Under the pieces are notes generated by a model. The model made no database searches and had not been told where the DNA came from. It worked only from the letters and a program-made list of their open reading frames with translations. 54,346 nt of DNA, from positions 1-54,346 of the forward strand of contig JACZJJ010000029.1 of the NCBI GenBank assembly GCA_014860625.1. Direction: 5' to 3'. The translations under genes and the position numbers were made by a program. Positions 16,462 through 25,050 of the stretch are shown piece by piece; within the stretch, counting starts at the first letter, position 1; each line of letters starts with the position of its first letter. The stretch comes from Bacteroidales bacterium. Its GTDB lineage: Bacteria; Bacteroidota; Bacteroidia; Bacteroidales; FEN-979.

Positions 16462-16743
16462 ATGCTTCATGAACCAGCAATACCGGTCGAAAAAGACCAT
16501 GCCATTGCAAAAAAGACAAAACTCGGAGTAATTCTATTTTTCGTGTATACTTTTATTTACGCAGGTTTTGTTGTTATTGGATTAACTGATCCCGAATTAA
16601 TGGGATTAGAAGTTATAGGTGGTCAAAATTTGGCTATCGTATATGGTTTTGGACTAATCCTCCTTGCAATCATAATGGGGTTTATCTACAATTATTTTTG
16701 CACCAGATTTGAAGACAAAATGAATAATAACTCAACTACCTAA
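16462..16743 (+). CDS. DUF485 family small membrane protein, symporter partner
   Basis: 93 aa with two hydrophobic helices (about 22-44 and 56-78) separated by a short loop, ending in a charged tail. It fits DUF485 (YjcH), which in many bacteria is encoded just before the acetate permease ActP, as here with 11 bases between stop and start. The family is assumed to be an accessory subunit or stabiliser of the symporter. The N-terminal ~20 residues are hydrophilic and cytosolic. Its strong SD and own promoter mark it as the first gene of the transporter operon. Confidence 0.85.
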   Translation: MLHEPAIPVEKDHAIAKKTKLGVILFFVYTFIYAGFVVIGLTDPELMGLEVIGGQNLAIVYGFGLILLAIIMGFIYNYFCTRFEDKMNNNSTT

Positions 16744-16754
16744 AACCAACGATT

Positions 16755-18677
16755 ATGATCTATGAAGTTTCAAATCTAGCAATTGTAATTTTTCTTTTTA
16801 TCGTTGCTTTCGTTTTAGGACTTTCCTTTTATTTCGCCCGAAAAACAAAATCGTCGAAAAGCTATTATGCTGCCGGAGGAAATATTCACTGGGGAGTTAA
16901 CGGAATTGCATTCGCTGGTGACTATTTATCAGCAGCCTCATTCCTGGGTATTTGTGGAATGATCGCTTTCTCAGGATATGATGGATTTCTCTACTCAATT
17001 GGATTTCTTGCTGGTTGGGTGGTTGCATTATTCCTGGTTGCCGAACCGCTAAAAAGACTTGGAAAGTACACGTTTGCTGATGCCTTGGATGCAAAATTCA
17101 ATTCAAAATCTATCAAACTTGCTGCAGCCATCAGCACACTCATCGTTTCTGTCTTTTATTTAATCCCTCAAATGGTGGGAGCTGGCGATCTGGTGGTTCC
17201 CTTGCTAGGGTTACCTCACTGGATGGGAGTGGTAATTGTTGGTTCGATCGTAATATTTATTGTTGCTACAGCCGGTATGACCTCCACCACTTATGTCCAA
17301 TTTATTAAAGGCGGGTTGCTTGTGATTTTTTCAACGATTCTTACGATTTATGTTCTAAAAAATGGCTTGACCCTAACCCCGGAGAATTATCATAAGTTCG
17401 CTGAAATAGAGGCTGTTGTGACAAATGATACCGTTGTCACCATTCCTGATTCCACCTATCATGTCGAAGCTACGGTAGTGACAGGTAAAATGGTTTTTGT
17501 CAAACTGAATACCCAAGAGTTTTCACCATGGTTCAAAGTTAATACACACGATGACCGTACTACGCTTGAAGAGGTGCTTTCAACAACAGTTACAGCCGAT
17601 GGTGAGAAATTGTTCAACGGCGCCCCGCAATCGGCCGGAAAATTCTTCCAGGTCGGCCACTTGAGTAAAATTATTGTTGACGGCAAGGAGGTGGACAAAA
17701 CAGGCCCTGTTGGTCCATTTGAGTTTATCAAAACACTGGAAAACAGTGAAGTTGTTCGGTTTGCCAAAAAATCATTTGAAAGCGAAGGAGATGCCATAAC
17801 CGTTTGGTATCAAAATCCTACATCCGGAAAAAGTGTGATGGAACCTGGTCTTAAATACAAATTATCAAAAGCTTCAGGTGCAACGATCTGGGATAAACTG
17901 AACTTTCTATCACTGATGCTGGCCTTATTTTTAGGAACCTCGGCATTGCCTCACATCCTGATCAGATATTATACTGTACCCAACCAGCGAGCCGCCCGAA
18001 AATCCACCATCGTTGCGATTGCCGCCATCGGGTTCTTTTATATGTTGACCCTGTTTATGGGGCTTGGCGCAATGATCAATGGGGTAATAGATGTAGAGAG
18101 CAGCAATATGTCGGGACCACTTCTGGCCAAAGTATTTGGTGTAAGTCTTTTTGCAATCATCTCCGCCATCGCCTTTGCCACGGTCCTTGGTACCGTTAGC
18201 GGACTTATTATTGCTTCATCCGGTGCCATTGCTCATGACTTTATTGACAACTACCTGCAAGTTAAGATGACTGATAAAGGCAAGGTAAAGGCAGGGAAAT
18301 TTGCTGCGTTTTCGGTAGGTATTTTCGCCATTCTATTAGGAATATTATTTAAAGGGATGAATGTGTCATTCCTTGTTGGTCTGGCTTTTGCAGTTGCTGC
18401 ATCCGCAAACCTGCCGGCCATATTATTCCTCCTTTTCTGGAAGAAAACCACGGCAAAAGGAATCGCCTGGTCAGTTATTGTGGGAATTGTATCTTCTATC
18501 GGTATAATTCTGTTTGCTCCATCAATGTGGGAAAGATATGGTCTTATTGCTAAAAATGCTCCCGTTCCTTTTGATAATCCCGGAATTATCTCTATCCCTT
18601 TAGCAGTAATAACACTGATTGTTATTTCTCTGCTAACTCAAAAAGATAACTCAACGAAAGATTTCGACAGAAATTAG
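16755..18677 (+). CDS. Sodium:solute symporter, acetate/monocarboxylate (ActP-like) type
   Basis: 640 aa. Many helices with SSS-family features: YYAAGGNIHWGVNGIAFAGDYLSAASFLG at the start (broken here only by length limits of the motif core), FGVSLFAIISAIAFATVLGTV (shortened: FAIISAIAFATVLG) and AHDFIDNYL, close to ActP-type permeases. The substrate is likely acetate or another short carboxylate, taken up with Na+. Odd: between two helices (about residues 215-380) there is an extra-long, mostly polar stretch of some 160 residues (for example TVVTIPDSTYHVEATVV, GPVGPFEFIKTLENSE) that would lie outside the cytoplasmic membrane. In classical ActP this loop is short. Preceded by the DUF485 partner and followed by a terminator at 18701. 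Confidence 0.88.
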   Translation: MIYEVSNLAIVIFLFIVAFVLGLSFYFARKTKSSKSYYAAGGNIHWGVNGIAFAGDYLSAASFLGICGMIAFSGYDGFLYSIGFLAGWVVALFLVAEPLKRLGKYTFADALDAKFNSKSIKLAAAISTLIVSVFYLIPQMVGAGDLVVPLLGLPHWMGVVIVGSIVIFIVATAGMTSTTYVQFIKGGLLVIFSTILTIYVLKNGLTLTPENYHKFAEIEAVVTNDTVVTIPDSTYHVEATVVTGKMVFVKLNTQEFSPWFKVNTHDDRTTLEEVLSTTVTADGEKLFNGAPQSAGKFFQVGHLSKIIVDGKEVDKTGPVGPFEFIKTLENSEVVRFAKKSFESEGDAITVWYQNPTSGKSVMEPGLKYKLSKASGATIWDKLNFLSLMLALFLGTSALPHILIRYYTVPNQRAARKSTIVAIAAIGFFYMLTLFMGLGAMINGVIDVESSNMSGPLLAKVFGVSLFAIISAIAFATVLGTVSGLIIASSGAIAHDFIDNYLQVKMTDKGKVKAGKFAAFSVGIFAILLGILFKGMNVSFLVGLAFAVAASANLPAILFLLFWKKTTAKGIAWSVIVGIVSSIGIILFAPSMWERYGLIAKNAPVPFDNPGIISIPLAVITLIVISLLTQKDNSTKDFDRN

Positions 18678-18700
18678 TTGATCCATTTCTTCCATTAAGC

Positions 18701-18744
18701 GAAAGCCAGCTTGTTTGTTCTATACAGGCTGGCTTTCTTCTTTT
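18701..18744 (+). terminator. Rho-independent-type terminator after the symporter operon
   Basis: A perfect 10-bp inverted repeat (gaaagccagc at 18701-18710 and gctggctttc at 18728-18737) with a 17-base loop is followed by a pyrimidine-rich run (ttcttttcctt). It lies 24 bases after the symporter stop codon and ahead of the DUF748 gene. Confidence 0.75.
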
Positions 18745-18780
18745 CCTTATATTTACATCAAATAAACCAGTTTCCCACCC

Positions 18781-20868
18781 ATGAAGCGTATTTACAAAAC
18801 CTCTCTTTGGGTAATCGGAGTTCTCGTTGGATTATTTTTAATCCTCCTTCTGATTGTCCCGCCAGTAACCCGGTATGTCATTGAAAACAACAGTGAAGCC
18901 TGGATCGGAAGAAAAACTAAGATCGAAAAGATCAGGATCAATTTACTTACCGGAAGTGTCGATGTAAAAGAACTTAAGATCTTTGAGGCAAACGGAGACA
19001 CTGTTTTTTTTCGTGTGCAAAGATTCATGGCAGATGTCAATCTCTGGAATCTTTTCCGTGGTGTTTACCACGTTGAACACCTCAGGATTGAGGATCCGTT
19101 TGTCCGGATCATTCAACAGGGCGACTCCCTCAATTTTTCGGATATCATGAAACGGTTTTCTTCAGATTCCTTCTCAAAGGCTGCTGACACTACCGTGAAA
19201 AAAAACGTGAAGTACAGAATTGATCACTTCTCCCTATCTGGTGGTAAGTTTCAGTATATGAACAACGACTTCGGGGCCAACATTGAAGTCGTTGATATGA
19301 CATTGGAGGTGCCTGCATTGAAATGGGATGACCCGGAACTGAAACTCAACTATAGCCTCTCCCTGGCATCAGGAGGAGATGTAGAGGGCACTTTTCATCT
19401 GAACCAGGAAACGTTGGGTTATACTGAACAGCTGACGGCTGACAGCTTGCAAATCTCTTTCATCCTTCCTTACCTGAAACCCTATCTAAAGATCAAGCAG
19501 CTGGATGGGACATGCTCGCTAACCATGACGATCGATGGGAATATGAATGATCCGTACAGGTCGGTCATGCGGGGAGAGGTGGATCTCCGTGATTTTGACC
19601 TGATGGGATCCAAGGAGCAAAAAGAGCTTGCATTTGACCATTTCAGCATCGGTTTGGACTCTATAAATACCTTTCAGGGATTTGCGAATATCGGAGATGT
19701 TTTGCTGGACGGTTTGTTGGTAAGAGAGGAACGGTATGATAGTATCGACTCCTTTTCACAGTTGATCATCCGAAATCTCGATGGGTATACACCTGATGGC
19801 AAAGCCCCGGATTCAGCGTTTGTAATCGCCAGTAAATCAAACCCGGTTATATTGTTGGTCGATTTTATCAAGAAAATGCAGGAGGTGGTGGTTATTGATT
19901 CTTTTACAGTCAATGAACTTTCTGTTAAAAACGGGGTCTTTCATTATTCTGATTATACGTTGCTTGAACCCGAGAACCTTACCATTGAAGATCTTACTCT
20001 GACGATCACCGACATTAACTCTTCGAATTGTAACACAAAGGGAACGTTCCGTGCAAACGTTGAAAGCACTGGATATATTCATGCCAATTTCACATTTTGT
20101 CCATTTAAACCATATGATTTTGAAGCCACTTACCAATTGAAAAACATCGAGGTTGTTCACTACAACCAGTATTCGATCTTTTATACCGATTACCCGTTTA
20201 AAGAGGGAACCCTATACTACAACGGATCCATCTCTTCAAAAAACAACGTAATGAAGATGAACAACAACATCTTCATCAAGAAAATATACCTCGGGAAGAA
20301 GGTAGACAATGAAGTGGGTATGCATTTGCCTATGAAGCTAATCCTGGCTATTGTCAGGGATAAGGAGGGAAATGTTTTCCTGGATATTCCCATTTCCGGA
20401 GATTTGAAAAACCCGAAAATGAATTACTGGAAGTTGATCGGTCAGGCTTTGGGTAACTTCTTTCGTAAGATTTTTACTTCGCCCTCTCGTCAGCTTGCCA
20501 AAGAATATGGAGAAAATGAGCAGTTTTTCAAAGATCTCTGTTTTGATAAAGACCAGGAGACGTTAAATAGCCATCAAAAACACCAGCTTGATAAACTAAC
20601 CCAGGTACTCACAGAAAAGCCTCAACTAGTCATTGATTTCCGGCATCTTGCCTATTCTGAAAAAGCTGACTCTGCGCATCAATATATCATGGCTCACCGT
20701 TTCAAAAAATGGAGTAGGCTAATCAGTGATTACCTGACTCCTTTTCTGGATGATCCAGTCAATCGGTTTACCTTTTCAGTTAAAGAGAAGAGTTCGGGGA
20801 ATGAGTCCTCCAAAAAAAGTGAGAAAAAGGCTCTTTGCTATGAACTCGGTTATAGTGTCCGGAAATAA
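18781..20868 (+). CDS. DUF748/AsmA-like envelope protein
   Basis: 695 aa. One N-terminal helix (about 8-30) followed by a long periplasmic region. It begins with TKIEKIRINLLTGSVDVKEL and KIFEANGDTVFFRVQRF, matching DUF748 of the AsmA superfamily, and repeated beta-rich segments follow (DHFSLSGGKFQYMNNDFG, VVIDSFTVNELSVKNG, LEPENLTIEDLTLTI). The C-terminal ~130 residues are charged and helical with a linker GNESSKKSEKKA. AsmA-superfamily proteins form extended grooves that move phospholipids between membranes, or limit outer-membrane assembly; which applies here is unknown. A TATATTTA box at 18748-18755 may be its promoter. The next gene (CheR) follows after 22 bases but has no evident functional tie. 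Confidence 0.85.
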   Translation: MKRIYKTSLWVIGVLVGLFLILLLIVPPVTRYVIENNSEAWIGRKTKIEKIRINLLTGSVDVKELKIFEANGDTVFFRVQRFMADVNLWNLFRGVYHVEHLRIEDPFVRIIQQGDSLNFSDIMKRFSSDSFSKAADTTVKKNVKYRIDHFSLSGGKFQYMNNDFGANIEVVDMTLEVPALKWDDPELKLNYSLSLASGGDVEGTFHLNQETLGYTEQLTADSLQISFILPYLKPYLKIKQLDGTCSLTMTIDGNMNDPYRSVMRGEVDLRDFDLMGSKEQKELAFDHFSIGLDSINTFQGFANIGDVLLDGLLVREERYDSIDSFSQLIIRNLDGYTPDGKAPDSAFVIASKSNPVILLVDFIKKMQEVVVIDSFTVNELSVKNGVFHYSDYTLLEPENLTIEDLTLTITDINSSNCNTKGTFRANVESTGYIHANFTFCPFKPYDFEATYQLKNIEVVHYNQYSIFYTDYPFKEGTLYYNGSISSKNNVMKMNNNIFIKKIYLGKKVDNEVGMHLPMKLILAIVRDKEGNVFLDIPISGDLKNPKMNYWKLIGQALGNFFRKIFTSPSRQLAKEYGENEQFFKDLCFDKDQETLNSHQKHQLDKLTQVLTEKPQLVIDFRHLAYSEKADSAHQYIMAHRFKKWSRLISDYLTPFLDDPVNRFTFSVKEKSSGNESSKKSEKKALCYELGYSVRK

Positions 20869-20890
20869 AAAACGAATTAATACCTAAAGA

Positions 20891-21730
20891 ATGCTTTCCG
20901 ATAACACAACCCTGATCAACCAGATTCTGGATGATATTAAGCAGATCCATGGGTTTGATTTCTCAGGGTATCATCCTGCCATGCTTGAACGGAGGATCAC
21001 CAACCGGCTCTTTGCTACAGGGAATTTGCAGTTGCATGCGTATGCCGAACTTCTGCATCACGACCCGAAAGAGATGGATCATCTGTTGGATACACTGACC
21101 ATCAATGTCAGTCGTTTTTTTCGCGATTCGTTTACCTTTGAGTGTATCTCAAACCTTGTCATCCCTGAAATCTGTCAGCGAAAATTAAAAAAAGGGGATC
21201 CCACCCTTCGAATCTGGTCTGCAGGATGTGCTTCCGGTGAGGAGGCTTATACGATAGGGATCATAGCAAAAGAGGTGACCGGAAAGTTAGACGTGCCTAT
21301 CGACCTTCATATTTTTGCTACTGACATTGACCAGAATATCCTGAAGAAAGCCCGGCAAGGGGTGTTTTCAGCAGAGAGTTTTTCTGAAACAAAAATGGGG
21401 ATCATCGAAAAATATTTCACAAAAAACAATGATCGTTTCGAAATTCATGCTGAAATCAGGGAGTTGATCCAATTTTCGAACCAGGATCTGTTGGATGAAA
21501 AACAGGCCATCCCACAGGAAAGCGTATTTGCTGATTTTGATCTTGTACTATGTCGAAACGTACTCATATACTTTAACAAAGAGGTTCAGCTGAAGATCTT
21601 TAACAACCTCTATCGATCGTTAAGTTCGGATGGGCTCCTGGTTTTAGGTGAGGCTGAAATTCCTGTTAGTTCATACAAAAGCAGGTTTCGATCCGAAAGT
21701 ACCTGTTGCAAAATTTATCGGAAAATCTGA
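20891..21730 (+). CDS. cheR: CheR-type protein-glutamate methyltransferase
   Basis: 279 aa. N-terminal all-alpha CheR domain (about 1-75, MLERRITNRLF region and the NVSRFFRD motif), then a SAM-binding Rossmann domain with IWSAGCASGEEAYTIG (about 106-121), IFATDIDQNIL (about 142-152) and the catalytic-region FDLVLCRNVLIYF (about 216-228), ending with VLGEAEIPV. By family it methylates glutamates of chemoreceptors with S-adenosylmethionine. No chemoreceptor, CheA, CheW or CheB is visible in the window. The next gene, a hybrid kinase, starts 17 bases after its stop. CheR next to PAS/GAF hybrid kinases is seen in Bacteroidota and suggests methylation-like adaptation of a kinase, but this is inference. 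Confidence 0.92.
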   Translation: MLSDNTTLINQILDDIKQIHGFDFSGYHPAMLERRITNRLFATGNLQLHAYAELLHHDPKEMDHLLDTLTINVSRFFRDSFTFECISNLVIPEICQRKLKKGDPTLRIWSAGCASGEEAYTIGIIAKEVTGKLDVPIDLHIFATDIDQNILKKARQGVFSAESFSETKMGIIEKYFTKNNDRFEIHAEIRELIQFSNQDLLDEKQAIPQESVFADFDLVLCRNVLIYFNKEVQLKIFNNLYRSLSSDGLLVLGEAEIPVSSYKSRFRSESTCCKIYRKI

Positions 21731-21747
21731 ATGAAAACAACAATCAT

Positions 21748-24700
21748 ATGATGAAGTTCAACAGGTTAAAATCGCGAATCACCTTCTGGTTCCTTGTAAT
21801 CGGGTTGTTTCCCGTTGTTTTGGCTGTTTCTGTAATTTACGTTCAGCGAATCCATTCCATCCACGAAAGAAGCTACGAGAAATTAACCACGATCCGTGAC
21901 CTTAAAATGGAACGGTTGAATAACTGGATCTTCGAACGGGAAGGAGATCTGAAAACTGCTTCGGCCGACAAAGAATTAGAGGATATTGTTTATCTGAAAG
22001 GGTTATCGTTACTTGAAAAGAGACAACATCCGGCATATCAAATTATCCACCGAATCCTGAACAGGTACCTGGATCAATATAAGGCATATGATGAACTTTT
22101 TATCCTTGATCCGGTTACCGGCGCCGTGGTTGTATCATCCAACCAGCAATCAGATGGAGATATCAAAAAAATGGAAGAGTACTTCACCATGGCCCTTTCA
22201 ACAAGGAATCTGTACATCCAGGATATCTATTATTCCAAAACCCTGAATCACTTAACCATGGCATTTTCTATTCCGATATTCAACCCTGAAAAAGAGATTA
22301 TTGGGATCATGGTGGCAAGGGTGAATCTGGATGAATCGCTCTATCCGTTGCTCCTTGACCGTGTTGGTTTGGGTGAAACAGGAGAGACACTCATCGTTGA
22401 TGAAAAGGGGCTGGCATTGAATGAGCTCCGCTGGTATGAGAACGCCCCGTTGAACTTATATATCACAGCAGCCCCGGCGATGAAAGCTGCCGCCGGGGAG
22501 ACCGGGATCATCGAAACCGGAGATTACCGAAACAAGCAGGTACTGGCAGCCTATGGGTATATTTCCAAAACCGGATGGGGATTTGTTTGCAAGCAGGATA
22601 TTTCAGAGGTCAATGCTCCCATCAATCCCATGCTAACCAATTTCCTGATTATTCTACTGGTCTCTTTCATCGTTGTATTCCTGAGTTCCAGGATCGTTGC
22701 CCGTTCATTGACTCAGCCCATTGCTCAAATGAAAGATGTTGCGGTCCGCATTTCGGAAGGAGATCTGTCCGCCAGAAATGAGAAAATTACGGCAGATGAG
22801 CTGGGTGTTATGGCTACTGCTTTCAATTATATGGCAGATGCAATTTCGAAACGATTTAAGGTTAAGGATGCTGTTTCAGAAATCTCAGGAGCAATTGTAA
22901 AAGCAATGGATATCAATAACTATGCACATTCCCTGCTGGTAGCCTTTGCTGATCAACTCAATGCCAATTTAGCGGTATTTTATGTGTTGAATGAACAGGC
23001 CGGCCAATTTGAACACTTCTGCTCCATCGGTGCCATTGAGAAGATGCTAACGCCATTCCGTGCCGATAATCCGGAGGGTGAGATGGGATTGGCGGTTTCT
23101 ACGAAACAAATCCAGTACATTCAATCACTACCATACGACACCATGTTCTCTTTCAGGACATCAGCAGGAAATATCAACCCGAAAGAGCTGATTACAATCC
23201 CATTGGTTATAGACGATACTGTTATCGCCCTGATCTCCATTGCCAGCCTCCATCCCTTCCCTCCCGAATCTATCGAAATTGTTAAAGAGGCGATGCCCGA
23301 GATCAATGCCACTTACGCAAACATGATGGCGAATGAACGGACCCGCGTTCTGGCTGAAGACCTTAAAGAGATGAACTGGAAGCTTAAATCGCAATCAGAG
23401 GAGTTGCAGTCACAATCGGAAGAGCTGCATATGACATCGGAAGAGCTGCAGGAGCAAAACATGCAACTTGAGATCCAAAGCAAGGAGGTAGAGGAGGCCA
23501 ACCGGTTAAAAAGCGAATTCCTGGCCAACATGAGTCACGAGCTCAGAACCCCGCTGAACTCTATTCTTACTCTCTCGCGAGTATTGATACGACAAGCTAA
23601 AGAGAAGCTGGATGACGAAGAGAACAACTACCTCGAGATCGTTGAACGAAACGGAAAACAGCTGCTTAACCTCATCAATGATATTCTTGACTTATCAAAA
23701 ATTGAAGCTGGTAGGCTTGTCCTCTCCATTGCCCCAGTCAACCTGAAAAATATCCTGACCTCCATCAAAGAGAGCCTGAATCCGCTGGCTGCTGAAAAAG
23801 ACCTTAAAATCACCCTGAATGCACCACGCAACCTTCCTAAAATACAAACTGATGAAAACCGGTTGATTCAGGTCCTGTCTAACATCATTGGAAATTCTGT
23901 GAAATTCACCAACCAGGGTGGAATTGATATTGATCTTTCTTACAATTCCAGAGAAGTACAAATAGATATCAGTGATACCGGCGTAGGTATTCCAGACGAA
24001 GAGCTTTCAACTATCTTTGATGAATTCACTCAGGTCGACGGATCCTCAACCAGGCAGTTTTCGGGAACTGGCCTCGGCCTTGCCATTGTCGACAAGCTGG
24101 TTTCTGCTTTGGAGGGTGAAATCCGTGTAACCAGTAAAGTGGGTGAAGGGACCGTGTTTACAGTCATACTTCCCATTCATTGGCCCGGAGGCAATCTATT
24201 CGAAAACGATCCGAATAATTCTTCAGCGCCAAAAAAATTTAAGAAGCTTAGAAAAAAAAGAAGTCATGATATAGCGCCAACGATCCTTATTGTGGAAGAT
24301 AACACTGTTGTCATCTCACAGATGAAGCAGATCCTCTCGCGGGAAGGATTCTCCGTTGCCATTGCTGAAGGAGGTGAACAGGCAATTAATTACATGAGGG
24401 AACAGGTCCCGGATGGGATTATCCTGGATCTGATGATGCCGGGAATGGATGGATTTGAGGTACTGGACCAAATGCGATCAACAGAGGAGACCGCCAATAT
24501 TCCTGTTCTGATTCTTACGGCAAAAGACCTGACAAAAGAAGACCTGAGCCGGTTACGATCGAATAACATCCAGCAACTGGTCCAAAAAGGGGATATTGAC
24601 ATGAAAGGCCTTCTTAAAAAAATCAGCTTCATGTTGGGAGAACCAGTGGATAATAACGGAGAAGAGAGACCCGGCATTCTACTGATCGAAGATAACCCCG

Positions 24701-25011
24701 AAGACCTTATTGCCCTCAAATCACTGCTTATCGATGCCAACAACCTCCGGGTGGCAAAGGATGTGAAATCAGGGCTGGAGGAGGCACGCAAATCAACACC
24801 GGATCTCATTCTCGTGGACCTCTCTTTACCGAAAGAAGAGTACATCAAAACGATCGAGCGAATCGTTCTTTCGGATGAGGCACAAGGAGCAAAGGTGATT
24901 GTAATAACCGCATGGGCAATGAAGGAGGATCAGCAGGCATTTTTGGATACAGGCTGTGATTACCTGATCACAAAACCCATTGATCCCGATGAATTTATTG
25001 CCCTGATATAG
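21748..25011 (+). CDS. Hybrid sensor histidine kinase: Cache-HAMP-GAF-HisKA-HATPase-REC-REC
   Basis: About 1087 aa from ATG 21748 (a TTG start at 21706 would overlap cheR and is not needed). Order: TM1 (about 12-33), extracytoplasmic dCache-like domain (about 40-285, closing GYISKTGWGFVCKQDISEV), TM2, HAMP (about 320-370), GAF (about 385-540), a coiled coil of repeated heptads (QSEELQSQSEELHM, TSEELQEQ), HisKA with SHELRTPLN (His near 597), HATPase with GTGLGLAIVD (near 773), and two receivers (LIVEDN with LDLMMP, then LIEDNPED with VDLSLP). Both receivers keep the phosphoacceptor Asp and the Thr and Lys. The signal sensed is unknown. The coil is of the kind found in kinases partnered with CheR/CheB. 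A second hybrid kinase follows 39 bases downstream. Confidence 0.92.
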   Translation: MMKFNRLKSRITFWFLVIGLFPVVLAVSVIYVQRIHSIHERSYEKLTTIRDLKMERLNNWIFEREGDLKTASADKELEDIVYLKGLSLLEKRQHPAYQIIHRILNRYLDQYKAYDELFILDPVTGAVVVSSNQQSDGDIKKMEEYFTMALSTRNLYIQDIYYSKTLNHLTMAFSIPIFNPEKEIIGIMVARVNLDESLYPLLLDRVGLGETGETLIVDEKGLALNELRWYENAPLNLYITAAPAMKAAAGETGIIETGDYRNKQVLAAYGYISKTGWGFVCKQDISEVNAPINPMLTNFLIILLVSFIVVFLSSRIVARSLTQPIAQMKDVAVRISEGDLSARNEKITADELGVMATAFNYMADAISKRFKVKDAVSEISGAIVKAMDINNYAHSLLVAFADQLNANLAVFYVLNEQAGQFEHFCSIGAIEKMLTPFRADNPEGEMGLAVSTKQIQYIQSLPYDTMFSFRTSAGNINPKELITIPLVIDDTVIALISIASLHPFPPESIEIVKEAMPEINATYANMMANERTRVLAEDLKEMNWKLKSQSEELQSQSEELHMTSEELQEQNMQLEIQSKEVEEANRLKSEFLANMSHELRTPLNSILTLSRVLIRQAKEKLDDEENNYLEIVERNGKQLLNLINDILDLSKIEAGRLVLSIAPVNLKNILTSIKESLNPLAAEKDLKITLNAPRNLPKIQTDENRLIQVLSNIIGNSVKFTNQGGIDIDLSYNSREVQIDISDTGVGIPDEELSTIFDEFTQVDGSSTRQFSGTGLGLAIVDKLVSALEGEIRVTSKVGEGTVFTVILPIHWPGGNLFENDPNNSSAPKKFKKLRKKRSHDIAPTILIVEDNTVVISQMKQILSREGFSVAIAEGGEQAINYMREQVPDGIILDLMMPGMDGFEVLDQMRSTEETANIPVLILTAKDLTKEDLSRLRSNNIQQLVQKGDIDMKGLLKKISFMLGEPVDNNGEERPGILLIEDNPEDLIALKSLLIDANNLRVAKDVKSGLEEARKSTPDLILVDLSLPKEEYIKTIERIVLSDEAQGAKVIVITAWAMKEDQQAFLDTGCDYLITKPIDPDEFIALI

Positions 25012-25050
25012 TATTCCATTTATCACGAATTAGACAAAATATTTGTTTGC

